This document shows, piece after piece, positions 25,495 through 35,326 of a stretch of 64,000 bases of DNA. The stretch's first letter is position 1, and each line of letters starts with the position of its first letter. The position numbers were made by a program, and so were the translations under genes. The DNA comes from Armatimonadota bacterium (lineage in GTDB: Bacteria > Sysuimicrobiota > Sysuimicrobiia > Sysuimicrobiales > Humicultoraceae): NCBI GenBank assembly GCA_031459715.1, contig JAVKIA010000013.1, positions 1 through 64,000 of the forward strand, written 5' to 3'. The notes under the pieces were generated by a model. It was not told the origin of the DNA. It saw only the letters and a list, made by a program, of their open reading frames with translations, and searched no databases.

Positions 25495-26384
25495 GCGGCC
25501 GCGCCGTCGCCTCCACCCAGCGCCCCGCAGTGGCGCCCTCCCCCTGGCGGTTGCGCTGGCGCGTGCTGCGCAAACGCCCGGTGGTGCTCCTGGGCGGGGT
25601 CCTCATCCTGCTGCTGGCCGCGGCCGGTCTCCTGGCAGGGGTGCTGGCACCCGCCGACCCGCAGGCCATGAACATCGGCGAGCGCCTGCGCGGGCCGTCG
25701 CCGCTCCACCTCTTCGGCACCGACGACTTCGGGCGGGACGTCTTCAGCCGGGTGCTCTACGGCATCCGCCTTTCCCTGACCATAGGGGCGGCGGTGCTGC
25801 TGCTCAGTACGTCCATCGGCCTGCCGGTGGGGCTGGTGGCGGGCTACGTGCGCCGGCTAGACAATCCCCTGATGCGGGTTATGGATGCCCTGATGGCCTT
25901 TCCCGCCGTGATTCTGGCCATCGCCCTCATGGCCGCCCTGGGGCCCAGCGCCGTCAACGTGGCCGTGGCCCTGGGGGTGGTCTACTCGCCGCGGATGGCC
26001 CGGGTGGTGCGGGGCGGCGTGCTGGTGGTGCGCGAGTTCGAGTACGTCACCGCGGCGCAGGCGCTGGGACTCCCGGAGGGGTTGATCATGGTGCGGCACG
26101 TCCTGCCCAACTGTCTCTCTCCGGCCGTTGTGCAGGGTACCTTTATCTTTGCTTATGCTGTTCTGGGTGAGGCCCTGCTGAGCTTCCTGGGGGCTGGCGT
26201 CCCGCCGCACGTGCCCAGTCTGGGCACCATCCTCAGCGGGGGGCGGGTCTACATGGGCCAGGCACCGTGGATTACCATTTTCCCGGGGCTGGCCATCATG
26301 CTGCTGGTGATCGGGCTGAACCTGTTCGGGGACGGGCTGCGGGACATCCTGGACCCGCGGCTGGTGCGCGCCGGCGGCGCGTAG
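25491..26384 (+). CDS. dppC: DppC-type ABC permease
   Basis: A 297-residue partner permease. The N-terminal [22 protein letters not shown] and the loop [25 protein letters not shown] are diagnostic for DppC/OppC proteins, and [23 protein letters not shown] closes the family pattern. It starts with TTG at 25491 inside the dppB stop, so the permease pair is translationally coupled. The next gene (PLP enzyme) begins 23 bases later behind GGAGGAGGAGAAGGAG, so importer and catabolic enzymes form one operon. Confidence 0.94.
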   Translation: MSGRAVASTQRPAVAPSPWRLRWRVLRKRPVVLLGGVLILLLAAAGLLAGVLAPADPQAMNIGERLRGPSPLHLFGTDDFGRDVFSRVLYGIRLSLTIGAAVLLLSTSIGLPVGLVAGYVRRLDNPLMRVMDALMAFPAVILAIALMAALGPSAVNVAVALGVVYSPRMARVVRGGVLVVREFEYVTAAQALGLPEGLIMVRHVLPNCLSPAVVQGTFIFAYAVLGEALLSFLGAGVPPHVPSLGTILSGGRVYMGQAPWITIFPGLAIMLLVIGLNLFGDGLRDILDPRLVRAGGA

Positions 26385-26407
26385 CGGAGGAGGAGAAGGA
26401 GAGGCCG

Positions 26408-27904
26408 ATGCGCAGGCTGGGACTGGAACGGGAGATCGTGGATCCGCAGGTCTACGCCCATGCGGTGGAGCGGTTCCGGGAGGCGAAGATCCTGCTGCCC
26501 ACCTTCGCCCAGCTGGCCGACCCCGCGCGAATTCCGGCCGGCATCCGCACTGCCCTGGCGGATGTGGACCCCGACGCACCCCACCCGCTGAACCTCTTCC
26601 GCGTCCACTGGTACAACGGGGCCGACCGCCGCCAGTCGGTCTCCCTGCCCGACCACCTGATCCTCCCCCCGGTGCTCACCGGGGTGGAGGCGCGCATCGT
26701 CATAGCCCTGGGCGACCGTTTTCCCATGATCCGGGCGCACAAGGTGCTGGCGGCCTATGGCTGCCTGGCGCCGCGGATCATCACCGGGCAGTTCGACCCC
26801 ACAGCACACCGGGCGGTCTGGCCCTCCACCGGCAACTACGCCCGCGGCGGGGTGGCCATCTCCCGCATCATGGGCTGCCGCGGTATCGCTGTGCTCCCCG
26901 AGGGGATGAGCCGGGAGCGCTTCACCTGGCTGGAACGGTGGGTGGCCGACCCCGCGGACATCATCCGTACCCCGGGCACGGAGAGCAACGTCAAGGAGAT
27001 CTACGACAAGTGCCACGAACTGTCGCGCGACCCGCAAAACATCATCTTCAATCAGTTCTCCGAGTTCGGCAACCATCTCATCCACTACCTGGTAACCGGG
27101 CGGGCCCTGGGCCACCTCTTCGAGAGCCTGCAGCGCCGGTCACCGGCACTGCGCCTGCAGGCCTTCGTGGCTGCCTCGGGCTCGGCGGGCACCCTGGGGG
27201 CGGGAGATTACCTCAAGGAGCACTACGGCGCGCGCATCGTGGCGGCGGAGGCTCTGGAGTGTCCCACAATGCTGTACAACGGCTTCGGCGAGCACAACAT
27301 CCAGGGGATCGGCGACAAGCACATCCCCCTGATCCACAACGTGCTGAACACCGACGTGGTGCTGGCGGTCTCCGACCGCAGCACCGACCGCCTGGACGTG
27401 CTGTTCAATACCCCGGTGGGACAGGAGTACCTGGCCACCCGCGGCGTGCCGCAGGAGGTCCTGCAGCATCTGTCGGCTCTGGGGTTGTCCAGCATCTGCA
27501 ACGTAGTGGCGGCCATCAAGACGGCCAAGCACTTCCGCCTGGGTCCGGACGATGTCATCGTCACCGTGGCCACCGACGGTGCAGCCATGTACGGCAGCGA
27601 GCGGGAGAAGGCCCTACGCCGTTACTTCCCCCGCGGCTTCGACATGGTGGCGGCCGGGGAGACGTTTGGGGAGTGCCTGCTTGGCGTCGGTGTGGACCAC
27701 CTGCGGGAGTGTGATCAGACCGAGCGCAACCGTATCTTCAACCTGGGCTACTTCACCTGGGTGGAGCAGCAGGGCGTCTCTCTGGAGGAGTTCGAAGCCC
27801 GCCGGGAGCAGCGCTTCTGGCAGCAGATGCGGCAGATTCTCCCTATCTGGGACGGGATGATTGAGGAGTTCAACGGCCGCACCCGGGCCGCGGAGGCGCT
27901 GTGA
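26408..27904 (+). CDS. PLP-dependent fold-type II enzyme, cysteine-synthase-like
   Basis: A 498-residue cytoplasmic enzyme. The likely Schiff-base Lys is K112 in [12 protein letters not shown], followed by the substrate/phosphate segment [13 protein letters not shown] and the glycine loop [12 protein letters not shown]. It is longer than ordinary cysteine synthases, mainly through an N-terminal extension (1-90) and an acidic, aromatic C-terminus. ATG 26408 has a purine-rich ribosome site; the open frame from 26267 runs inside dppC. It overlaps the next PLP gene by GTGA, suggesting the two proteins work together, perhaps as a lyase releasing ammonia from a diamino or ureido acid. The reaction is not known. 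Confidence 0.82.
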   Translation: MRRLGLEREIVDPQVYAHAVERFREAKILLPTFAQLADPARIPAGIRTALADVDPDAPHPLNLFRVHWYNGADRRQSVSLPDHLILPPVLTGVEARIVIALGDRFPMIRAHKVLAAYGCLAPRIITGQFDPTAHRAVWPSTGNYARGGVAISRIMGCRGIAVLPEGMSRERFTWLERWVADPADIIRTPGTESNVKEIYDKCHELSRDPQNIIFNQFSEFGNHLIHYLVTGRALGHLFESLQRRSPALRLQAFVAASGSAGTLGAGDYLKEHYGARIVAAEALECPTMLYNGFGEHNIQGIGDKHIPLIHNVLNTDVVLAVSDRSTDRLDVLFNTPVGQEYLATRGVPQEVLQHLSALGLSSICNVVAAIKTAKHFRLGPDDVIVTVATDGAAMYGSEREKALRRYFPRGFDMVAAGETFGECLLGVGVDHLRECDQTERNRIFNLGYFTWVEQQGVSLEEFEARREQRFWQQMRQILPIWDGMIEEFNGRTRAAEAL

Positions 27905-29322
27905 GCACACTGCCCTCCGCCGTGGTCTGTGCGGGCTGCGGCTACCAGGCCCGGGGGGACGAGCCCTATCCCTTCCGCTGCCCCAACGCCGTCCCCGGCG
28001 ACGACACCGACCACGTGATGACGGTACGGCTGGACTGGCCGCGCCTGCGCTGGCCGGAAGGTGGGGAGGCCAACCCTTTCCTCCGCTTCCGCACCCTGCT
28101 GCACTCCTACCACCTTGCGGCCGCCCGTGGTATGGACGATGCGGCCTACGTGGCCCTGGTGCAGGAGCTGGACGGGGCCGTGGCCGCCGTGAACGGACGA
28201 GGATTTGTGGTCACGCCGTTCGGGCGGCAGGACGACCTCTCCCGGCGCCTCGGGTTCGCCTCCGGCGGGGGGGTGTGGGTGAAGGACGAGACGGGCAATG
28301 TCTCCGGCTCGCACAAGGCCCGTCACCTCATGGGGCTGCTGCTGTACCTGGAGGTGGTGGAGCGGGTCGGTCCGGCACCGGCGGGGCGGGGGGCGCACCT
28401 GGCCATCGCCAGTTGCGGCAACGCCGCCCTGGCGGCGGCGGTGGTGGCCCGGGCCGCGGGGAGACCGCTGCGGGTCTTCATTCCCACGGTGGCCGACCCC
28501 AAAGTGGTGGCCCGCCTACGCGCCCTGGAGGCGGAGCTCACCATCTGCCCGCGGGAAGCGGGTACCCCGGGGGACCCCACCTACCACCGGCTGCGGCAGG
28601 CGGTACGCGAGGGCGCGCTACCGTTCACCTGCCAGGGCAGCGACAACGGACTGACCATCGAAGGGGGCAAGACCCTGGGCTACGAGATGGTTGCCGCGCT
28701 GGCGGGGGGCCAGGGGCTGGACCGGGTCTTCGTGCAGGTGGGGGGCGGCGCGCTGGCCAGCGCGGTCGTTCAGGCCCTGGAGGACGCCCGGGAGCTGGGG
28801 GTGCTGGCGCACCTGCCGCGCATCCACGCCGTGCAGGCCCGGGCCGTCCAGCCTCTGGTGCGCGCCTACGACGGGGTGGCTGGCCGTATCCTGGAACGCA
28901 TCGGACGGGAGGAGGGCCGCGGGCCCGCTCCCCCGGGAGGAGCGCGGGAGCGGGCCGACCTTATCCGGGACCACGCCACATCGCCTCAGGTGGCGGAGGA
29001 GCTGAACTACGCCGTCACCCACCGCTCGCAGTTCATGTGGCCGTGGGAGGCGGAGCCGCGCAGCGTCGCCGGGGGGATCATCGACGACGAGACCTACGAC
29101 TGGGCGGCGGTGGTGCGGGGGATGGTGGTCAGCGGAGGCTATCCCCTGGCGGTGAGTGAGGAGGAGCTGCTGGAGGCCCACGCCCTGGCGCGCTCTGCCA
29201 CCGGGATCGCTGTGGACCCCACCGGCTCCGCGGGCCTGGCCGGGCTGCTGCAGCTGGTGCGCGGTGGTCAGGTGGACCCGCAGGAGCGGGTGGCCGTGCT
29301 CTTTACGGGAGTGCAACGCTAG
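27901..29322 (+). CDS. PLP-dependent fold-type II enzyme, threonine-synthase-like
   Basis: A 473-residue enzyme with an N-terminal zinc-ribbon-like stretch (C10, C13 and C27) as in threonine synthases. The PLP Lys is K139 in [24 protein letters not shown] binds the phosphate and [16 protein letters not shown] is the glycine loop. It is not a close match to YgeX (diaminopropionate ammonia-lyase) but belongs to the same fold and occupies the matching place in the cluster. It overlaps the preceding PLP gene by four bases. Likely roles are a beta-elimination lyase or isomerase on a diamino/ureido acid; true threonine synthase is possible but poorly fits the context. Confidence 0.82.
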   Translation: MSTLPSAVVCAGCGYQARGDEPYPFRCPNAVPGDDTDHVMTVRLDWPRLRWPEGGEANPFLRFRTLLHSYHLAAARGMDDAAYVALVQELDGAVAAVNGRGFVVTPFGRQDDLSRRLGFASGGGVWVKDETGNVSGSHKARHLMGLLLYLEVVERVGPAPAGRGAHLAIASCGNAALAAAVVARAAGRPLRVFIPTVADPKVVARLRALEAELTICPREAGTPGDPTYHRLRQAVREGALPFTCQGSDNGLTIEGGKTLGYEMVAALAGGQGLDRVFVQVGGGALASAVVQALEDARELGVLAHLPRIHAVQARAVQPLVRAYDGVAGRILERIGREEGRGPAPPGGARERADLIRDHATSPQVAEELNYAVTHRSQFMWPWEAEPRSVAGGIIDDETYDWAAVVRGMVVSGGYPLAVSEEELLEAHALARSATGIAVDPTGSAGLAGLLQLVRGGQVDPQERVAVLFTGVQR

Positions 29323-29350
29323 GAGGGACACAGACAAGGAGGCAGGAACG

Positions 29351-30304
29351 ATGAGGAGCTTTCTCGGTCGGGACATCCTCTCGCTGAAGGACTTCGAGCG
29401 GATGGAGTACTTCCGGGTCTTCCAGGTATGCGAGGAGCTGAAGCCCTACGCCCGGGATCGGCGCAACGGCGACCTGTTGAAGGAGAAGATCCTGGTGACC
29501 GCCTTCTACCAGCCCAGCACCCGCACCCGGCTGGCCACCGAGGCGGCCATGCACCGGCTGGGGGGACGGGTGGTCGGCTTCTCCGACGTAAAGATGACCC
29601 GCGCCGGCGACTTCTACCAGGAGTCCATCAAGGACACGGTGCACATGCTGGAGTACTACGGCGACGTGATCGCCATGCGCCACTTCCAGCAGGGCGCTCC
29701 GGCGGAGGCGGCCCGCTGGGCCTCCGTCCCCGTGATCAACTGCGGCGACGGCTGGGGGGAGCACCCCACCCAGGTGCTCACCGACCTCTACACCATCTGG
29801 GGGGAGCGGGGCACCCTGGACGGGCTGAAGGTGCTCTGCGTGGGCGACATGCGCATGCGCACCATGCACTCCCTGCTGTACGCCGCCTCCCAGTTCGACA
29901 TGGAGGCGTTCATCGTCTCCCCCCCGGAGATGAGCCTCCAGCCCCAGTTCAAAGCGGAGCTGGATGAGCGCAACGTCCGCTACACCGAGGTCCCCGCGGT
30001 GGAGGACGTCATTGCCGAGGCGGACGTGATCTACATGGAGCCGGTGGTGCAGGCGGACTACACCCAGTCGCGGGTGGAGGCCACCGCGGAGCGGGGGACC
30101 ACGCCCGCCGCCTACAGGGTGACGCGGGAGATGCTGCGTCACCGGGCCAAGAAGGACGCCATTGTCCTGCACTCCCTGCCCCGGATGGACGAGCTGCCCA
30201 CAGACGTTGACGCCACCCGCCACGCCCGCTACTGGATCGAGGCTTTCAACGGAGTGGTCATGCGCATGGCCCTGCTGGCCCTGGTGCTGGGAGCGGTGGA
30301 GTAG
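29351..30304 (+). CDS. aspartate carbamoyltransferase-like transcarbamoylase
   Basis: A 317-residue transcarbamoylase most like PyrB. Carbamoyl-phosphate residues are kept: STRTR (56-60), HPTQ (138-141) and the SLPR turn (275-278), with DELPTDVDATRHARYW as in PyrB. The aspartate side differs: the loop that carries the two Lys of E. coli PyrB (residues 83-84) reads RAGDFYQES, and the Arg229 position is Pro231 in YMEPVV. So it probably does not make carbamoyl-aspartate; it may carbamoylate or decarbamoylate another amine. ATG 29351 follows AAGGAGG. The next gene, 4 bases later, is a second carbamoyltransferase. Confidence 0.85.
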   Translation: MRSFLGRDILSLKDFERMEYFRVFQVCEELKPYARDRRNGDLLKEKILVTAFYQPSTRTRLATEAAMHRLGGRVVGFSDVKMTRAGDFYQESIKDTVHMLEYYGDVIAMRHFQQGAPAEAARWASVPVINCGDGWGEHPTQVLTDLYTIWGERGTLDGLKVLCVGDMRMRTMHSLLYAASQFDMEAFIVSPPEMSLQPQFKAELDERNVRYTEVPAVEDVIAEADVIYMEPVVQADYTQSRVEATAERGTTPAAYRVTREMLRHRAKKDAIVLHSLPRMDELPTDVDATRHARYWIEAFNGVVMRMALLALVLGAVE

Positions 30305-30308
30305 GCCG

Positions 30309-31286
30309 ATGCAGACGCAGCTGCGCGGACGGGACCTGATCACGCTGCAGGAGTGGACCAAGGAGGAGATCGACACCGTCCTTTCCGTGGCCCTGGACCT
30401 GAAGCGGCAGCGGGCGCTGGGGCAGCCGCACCCCCTGCTGCGGGACAAGGTTCTGGCCATGCTCTTCTTCTACGCCAGCACCCGCACCCGGGCGTCCTTC
30501 GAGGCGGGGATGGCCCAGCTGGGCGGGCACGCCCAGTTCATCGAGAGCCGCACCACCCAGATCGCCCATGGGGACACCCCCAAGGAGATCGGTGAGATCC
30601 TGGGCCGGTACAACGACGGCATCGCCATCCGCCACGTGGACTGGGGGCAGGGCAACCGCTACATCCGCGAAGTTGCCGCGGCCAGCCGGGTGCCCGTGCT
30701 GAACATGCAGTGCGACATCTACCACCCGTTCCAGATTCTGGCGGACATCCTCACTATCATCGAAAAGCAGGGAGACCCCCGCGGCAGGACCATTACCGTG
30801 AGCTGGGCCTACGCCGCCAGCTACCAGAAGCCCATCAGCGTCCCCCAGAGCCTGATCCTGCTGGCGCCGCGCTTCGGCATGAACGTACGCCTGGTGCACC
30901 CCCCGGGCTTCCAGCTCATGCCGGAGATCGTGGCCCAGGCGCAGGAGAACGCCCGCCGCGCCCGCGCCGGCTTCGAGATCCTGGACGACTTCGACGCAGG
31001 CTTCCGGGACAGCGACGTCATCTACGCCAAGAGCTGGGGGCCGCTGCTCACCGTGCAGAGCGATGCCGAGGGGGCGGCGCTGGCCGCCCGCTACCAGGAC
31101 TGGATCACCGACGCGCGGCGGATACGGCTGGCCCGCGACGACGCCATCTACATGCACCCCCTGCCGGCCGACCGGAACATCGAGGTGACCGACGAGGTGA
31201 TCGACGGGCCGCAGTCGGTGGTCTACGACCAGGCGGAGAACCGCCTGCACGTGCAGAAGGCGGTTATGGCGCTAACCATGTCATAG
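30309..31286 (+). CDS. ygeW: YgeW-family carbamoyltransferase
   Basis: A 325-residue carbamoyltransferase of the knotted YgeW/ornithine-transcarbamoylase branch. STRTR (57-61), the YgeW-type TTQIAHGDT (82-90), NMQCDIYHPFQ (132-142), VSWAYAASYQKPISVPQ (164-180), YAKSWGP and MHPLPAD (282-288) match E. coli YgeW, including the long knot segment. HPTQ reads HPFQ here. In enteric purine/urate clusters YgeW is proposed to transfer a carbamoyl group from a ureido acid to phosphate, giving carbamoyl phosphate for ATP formation. No carbamate kinase is in the window. It directly follows the PyrB-like gene, so two carbamoyl groups could be handled by two enzymes. Confidence 0.88.
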   Translation: MQTQLRGRDLITLQEWTKEEIDTVLSVALDLKRQRALGQPHPLLRDKVLAMLFFYASTRTRASFEAGMAQLGGHAQFIESRTTQIAHGDTPKEIGEILGRYNDGIAIRHVDWGQGNRYIREVAAASRVPVLNMQCDIYHPFQILADILTIIEKQGDPRGRTITVSWAYAASYQKPISVPQSLILLAPRFGMNVRLVHPPGFQLMPEIVAQAQENARRARAGFEILDDFDAGFRDSDVIYAKSWGPLLTVQSDAEGAALAARYQDWITDARRIRLARDDAIYMHPLPADRNIEVTDEVIDGPQSVVYDQAENRLHVQKAVMALTMS

Positions 31287-31366
31287 CCTGCGGCTGCTAT
31301 CCTGGGAGGGAGGGCGGTAGGGAAGAAGTCGGAGCACACCCGCAGGGCTGGAGGGGGTGCAGGGCT

Positions 31367-33964
31367 ATGGAGTTCATCCTGAACGGCCGGCCGGTCTCTG
31401 TGGAGGCGCGCGAGGGGGAGAGCCTCCTGGAGGTGCTGCGGGAGCGCTGCGGGCTCACCTCCATGAAGGACGGCTGCGCCCCGGAGGGCTCCTGCGGCGC
31501 GTGCACAGTGCTGGTGGACGGCAGGGCGGCGGTCTCCTGCGCCCAGCCGGCGGCGCGCGTGGCCGGCCGGCGGGTGACCACCCTGGAGGGCCTGCCCCAG
31601 GAGCGCCGGGCCCAGTGGGCCGAGTGCTTCGTCGTCGCCGGAGCCTCCCAGTGCGGCTTCTGCTCGCCGGGGATCGTGATGAAGGCGGAGGCGTTGCTGC
31701 AGCGCAACCCCGCTCCCTCACGGGAGGAGATCCTCCGCGCCCTGGCCGGCAACCTCTGCCGCTGCACCGGCTACATCAAGATCGTCGAGGCCATCCGCCT
31801 TGCCGCCGCCGCGCGACGCGGTGAGCCCATCCCTGCCCCCGACTGGAGCGGGCGGGTGGGGTCGCGCACCGGAAGGTATCAGGGGCGCGAGCTGGCCCTG
31901 GGCACGAAACCTTACGTCAACGACATGCGTCTGCCGGGGATGCTCTACGGGGCGGTCCGCTGGTCCGACCATCCCCGGGCCAGGGTGCTGCGGATCGACA
32001 CCAGCAGGGCCGCCGCCTGTCCCGGAGTCGTCGCCGTGGCCACCTGGCGGGATGTACCCGGGCAGCGCCGGCAGGGGCTGATCACCAGGGACTGGCGGCA
32101 GTTCGTCGCCGAGGGGGAGGTCACCAGCTACGTGGGTGACGTGCTGGCCGTGGTGGCGGCGACAAGCCGGGCGGCCGCGCGGGAGGCCGCGGCGCTGGTG
32201 GAGGTGGACTACGAGGTCTTAGAGCCGGTGACCGACCCCTTCGCCGCCCTGGCCCCGGGGGCCCCGCAGCTCCACGAGGGCGGCAACGTCCTCTCCGTCT
32301 CCCGGGTCAGGCGGGGAGATGTGGACGCCGCGCTGGCTACGGCAGCGCACGTGGCCACCGAGACATTTCAGACTCAGTTCGTGGAGCACGCCTTCCTGGA
32401 GCCGGAGGCCGCGCTGGCGGTCCCCCTGGAGGACGGGGGCGTGCACGTCTACTCCCAGGGGCAGGGGCCCTGGGATGACCGGCGGCAGGTGGCCTCCTTC
32501 CTCGCCCTCCCCGAAGAGCGGGTGCGGGTCACCCAGGTGAGCAACGGGGGGGCGTTCGGGGCCAAGGAGGACCTCAACGTCCAGTGCCACGCCGCACTCC
32601 TTGCCCGGCTCACCGGCCGGCCGGTGCTGGTGGCGCTCTCCCGCCGGGAGAGCATCCGCTTCCACACCAAGCGCCACCCCCTGACCATGACCTACACGGT
32701 GGGCTGCGACGCCGAAGGGCACCTGCTGGCTGTCCGCGCCCGCATCGTCGGCGACACCGGCGCCTACGCCAGCGTCGGTGACAAGGTGCTGGAGCGCGCC
32801 GCCGGCCACGCCTGCGGTCCGTACAAGGTGCCCCACGTGGACGTGGAGGCCACTGCGGTCTACACCAACAACCCGCCGGCGGGCGCCATGCGCGGCTTCG
32901 GTGTCCCCCAGGTCAACTTCGCCATGGAGGGGATGATGGACATCCTGGCGGAGCGGGTGGGCATCGACGGATGGGAGATGCGCTGGCGCAACGCCCTGGA
33001 GACCGGAGAGGTCTTCGCCACGGGGCAGAAGCTTGGCCCCGGGGTGGGGCTGAAGAAGACACTGCTGGCAGTGCGGGACATCTACCGCTCCGCCCGCTAC
33101 GCCGGGATCGCCTGCGGCCTGAAAAACACCGGGGTGGGCAACGGGCTGAAAGAGTACGGTAAGGCCATCCTGCGGGTGGAACCAGACGGCGCCGTCACCC
33201 TCTTTCATTCCTGGACGGAGATGGGGCAGGGGGTGCACACGGCGCTGCAGCAGATCGCCTGCCAGGAGCTGGGGCTGCCGGCCGACCGTGTGCGCGTGGT
33301 GGTAGACACCATCCGCGAACTGGACACCGGGCAGTGCACCGCCTCCCGCTCCACGGCCCTGGGCGGCCGCGCCGTGATCGAGGCGGCGCGCAGGCTCAAG
33401 GCTGCGCTAGGCGGCAGGCGCCTGGAGGACCTGGCCGGGCAGGAGTTCTACGGGGAGTTCCTCGTGGACTGGACCACCAAGCTTGGGGTGGAGAACCCTA
33501 TCACCCACTTCGCCTACGGCTGGGCGACCCAGGTGGTCATTCTGGACGAGCGGGGCCGGGTGGCCAGGGTGGTGGCCGCGCACGACGTGGGCCGGGTGAT
33601 CAACCCCACCCTGCTGGAGGGGCAGATCCAGGGGGCGATCCACATGGGGCTGGGCTTTGCGCTCTCAGAGGAACTGGTGGTGCAAGGCGGGGTGCCCGTC
33701 ACCGACACCCTCAAGTCCCTGGGCATCATCCCTCCCGCGGCCATGCCGGAGGTGGAATGCATATTCATCGAGGAGCCCCAGCCCGAGGGGCCCTACGGGG
33801 CCAAGGGGGTGGGGGAGGCGGGAATGGTGCCCACAGCCTCCGCGGTGGCGGCGGCCCTGTACGCCTTCGACGGCGTACGCCGCACCCGCCTGCCCATGCG
33901 GGACTCCGCTGCCGCGCGTGTGGTGGCTCCAAAGCGCGTGCCGGCGCGGGTGGCCTCATCGTGA
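31367..33964 (+). CDS. xdh: fused 2Fe-2S / molybdopterin xanthine dehydrogenase
   Basis: An 865-residue molybdenum hydroxylase joining the iron-sulfur and molybdenum subunits. Cluster I Cys are C37, C43, C46 and C58; cluster II Cys are C96, C99, C131 and C133. After a linker (about 150-175) the Mo domain shows GGAFGAKED, MRGFGVPQ, TEMGQGVHTALQQ and GAKGVGEAG with the catalytic Glu. This fused layout is that of the XdhD / selenium-dependent hydroxylase group; no in-frame UGA is needed here. It likely oxidises hypoxanthine, xanthine or a related purine. No FAD domain is present; an orphan FAD subunit lies at 52210-53094. ATG 31367 is preferred over a long upstream frame. Confidence 0.92.
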   Translation: MEFILNGRPVSVEAREGESLLEVLRERCGLTSMKDGCAPEGSCGACTVLVDGRAAVSCAQPAARVAGRRVTTLEGLPQERRAQWAECFVVAGASQCGFCSPGIVMKAEALLQRNPAPSREEILRALAGNLCRCTGYIKIVEAIRLAAAARRGEPIPAPDWSGRVGSRTGRYQGRELALGTKPYVNDMRLPGMLYGAVRWSDHPRARVLRIDTSRAAACPGVVAVATWRDVPGQRRQGLITRDWRQFVAEGEVTSYVGDVLAVVAATSRAAAREAAALVEVDYEVLEPVTDPFAALAPGAPQLHEGGNVLSVSRVRRGDVDAALATAAHVATETFQTQFVEHAFLEPEAALAVPLEDGGVHVYSQGQGPWDDRRQVASFLALPEERVRVTQVSNGGAFGAKEDLNVQCHAALLARLTGRPVLVALSRRESIRFHTKRHPLTMTYTVGCDAEGHLLAVRARIVGDTGAYASVGDKVLERAAGHACGPYKVPHVDVEATAVYTNNPPAGAMRGFGVPQVNFAMEGMMDILAERVGIDGWEMRWRNALETGEVFATGQKLGPGVGLKKTLLAVRDIYRSARYAGIACGLKNTGVGNGLKEYGKAILRVEPDGAVTLFHSWTEMGQGVHTALQQIACQELGLPADRVRVVVDTIRELDTGQCTASRSTALGGRAVIEAARRLKAALGGRRLEDLAGQEFYGEFLVDWTTKLGVENPITHFAYGWATQVVILDERGRVARVVAAHDVGRVINPTLLEGQIQGAIHMGLGFALSEELVVQGGVPVTDTLKSLGIIPPAAMPEVECIFIEEPQPEGPYGAKGVGEAGMVPTASAVAAALYAFDGVRRTRLPMRDSAAARVVAPKRVPARVASS

Positions 33965-33997
33965 GGCGGGCGAGCCTGCGACCCCGGTGAGTCCGCC

Positions 33998-35326
33998 GTG
34001 AGCCTGGCGCTGTGCGGGGGGACCGTGCTGACCGCGCTGCACCCGGCGCGGCTGGCCACAGTGGATGTGCTGATCGAAGAGGGCCGCGTGGCGGCGTTGG
34101 GCGCGGTTCCCACAGGCGTTCCGCGGCGCGACTGCTCCGGGTGCTTGGTCGTCCCCGGCAACGTCAACGCGCACACGCACCTCTACTCCGCCCTGGCCAG
34201 GGGCATGCCCTATCGCCTGCCTCCCCCGGCGAACTTCCTGCAGATCCTGCAGCGGGTGTGGTGGCGGCTGGACCGTGCCCTGGATGAGGAGAGCATCAGG
34301 GCCTCGGCTCTGGTGGCGGGGATGGAGGCGCTGCTGGCCGGCACCACCACCGTGATCGACCACCACGCCTCCCCCAACGCCATCGACGGCTCCCTGGACG
34401 TGATCGCCGAGGCCCTGGAGGAACTGGGCCTGCGCTCGGTCCTCTGCTACGAGGTCACCGACCGCGACGGCCCGGAGCGGGCGGGCGCCGGCCTGCGGGA
34501 GAACGCCCGCTTCCTCCGGGAGCAGCGGCCGCTGGCCCGCGGCCTGGTGGGCGCCCACGCCTCCTTCACCCTCTCCCGGGAGACGCTGGCCGCCTGCGTG
34601 GCCCTGGCCCGGGAAGCCTCACGCGGTGTGCACATCCACGTCGCGGAGGATCCCGTAGACGAGCGGGACGCCGAGGCCCGCTTCCGCCGGCGAGTGGTGC
34701 ACCGCCTGGCGGAGGCCGGGGCCCTGGACGGAGGCGCCGTCCTGGCGCACTGTGTGCACGTGGATGGGGCCGAGGCCGCCCTCATCGGGGAGCGCGGGGC
34801 GACCGTGGCTCACAATGCCCGCTCCAACATGCACAACGCCGTGGGGCACGCGCCGCTCCACCGACTGGGCCCGCGGGTGGTGCTGGGGACGGACGGGATC
34901 GGCTCCGACATGTTCGCTGAGTCGCAGGCCGCCTACTGGCGGGGGAGGGAAGAGGAGATCTTCCTCTCCCCGACCTGGCCGCTGCAGCGCCTGGCCGCCG
35001 GCGCCGACCTGGCCGGGCAGATCTTCGCCGAGCCGCTGCTGGGGCGCATCACCCCCGGCGCGCCCGCCGACCTGGCGGTGCTGCAGTACACGCCGCCCAC
35101 GCCCCTGCAGGAAGAGAATGTGGCCGGGCACTGGCTGTTTGGCCTGTCCGCCCGCTTGGTGCGCGACGTGCTGGTGGCGGGTGAGCTGGTGGTGGCCGAC
35201 CGACGCCTTGTGCGGGTGGACCAGGAGGCGGTCGCCGCCACAGCCGCACGGCAGGCCCGGCGCCTGTGGGGCCGGCTGGAGGAAATCGGTCCGCACGACT
35301 TCGTACCTGCGGGAGGTCCGGGATGA
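33998..35326 (+). CDS. ssnA: SsnA-family aminohydrolase
   Basis: A 442-residue amidohydrolase. Metal ligands are H59 and H61 (NAHTHLYS), His in GVHIHVAED, and Asp in [11 protein letters not shown]. Segments [24 protein letters not shown] and [15 protein letters not shown] are nearly those of E. coli SsnA, so the assignment to this subfamily is firm. SsnA is a constant member of ygfK-ssnA-hyuA-xdh clusters, where it is thought to hydrolyse a purine-derived ring or amidine. The start is a GTG at 33998, 33 bases after xdh. Its stop overlaps the next gene by ATGA. Confidence 0.93.
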   Translation: MSLALCGGTVLTALHPARLATVDVLIEEGRVAALGAVPTGVPRRDCSGCLVVPGNVNAHTHLYSALARGMPYRLPPPANFLQILQRVWWRLDRALDEESIRASALVAGMEALLAGTTTVIDHHASPNAIDGSLDVIAEALEELGLRSVLCYEVTDRDGPERAGAGLRENARFLREQRPLARGLVGAHASFTLSRETLAACVALAREASRGVHIHVAEDPVDERDAEARFRRRVVHRLAEAGALDGGAVLAHCVHVDGAEAALIGERGATVAHNARSNMHNAVGHAPLHRLGPRVVLGTDGIGSDMFAESQAAYWRGREEEIFLSPTWPLQRLAAGADLAGQIFAEPLLGRITPGAPADLAVLQYTPPTPLQEENVAGHWLFGLSARLVRDVLVAGELVVADRRLVRVDQEAVAATAARQARRLWGRLEEIGPHDFVPAGGPG

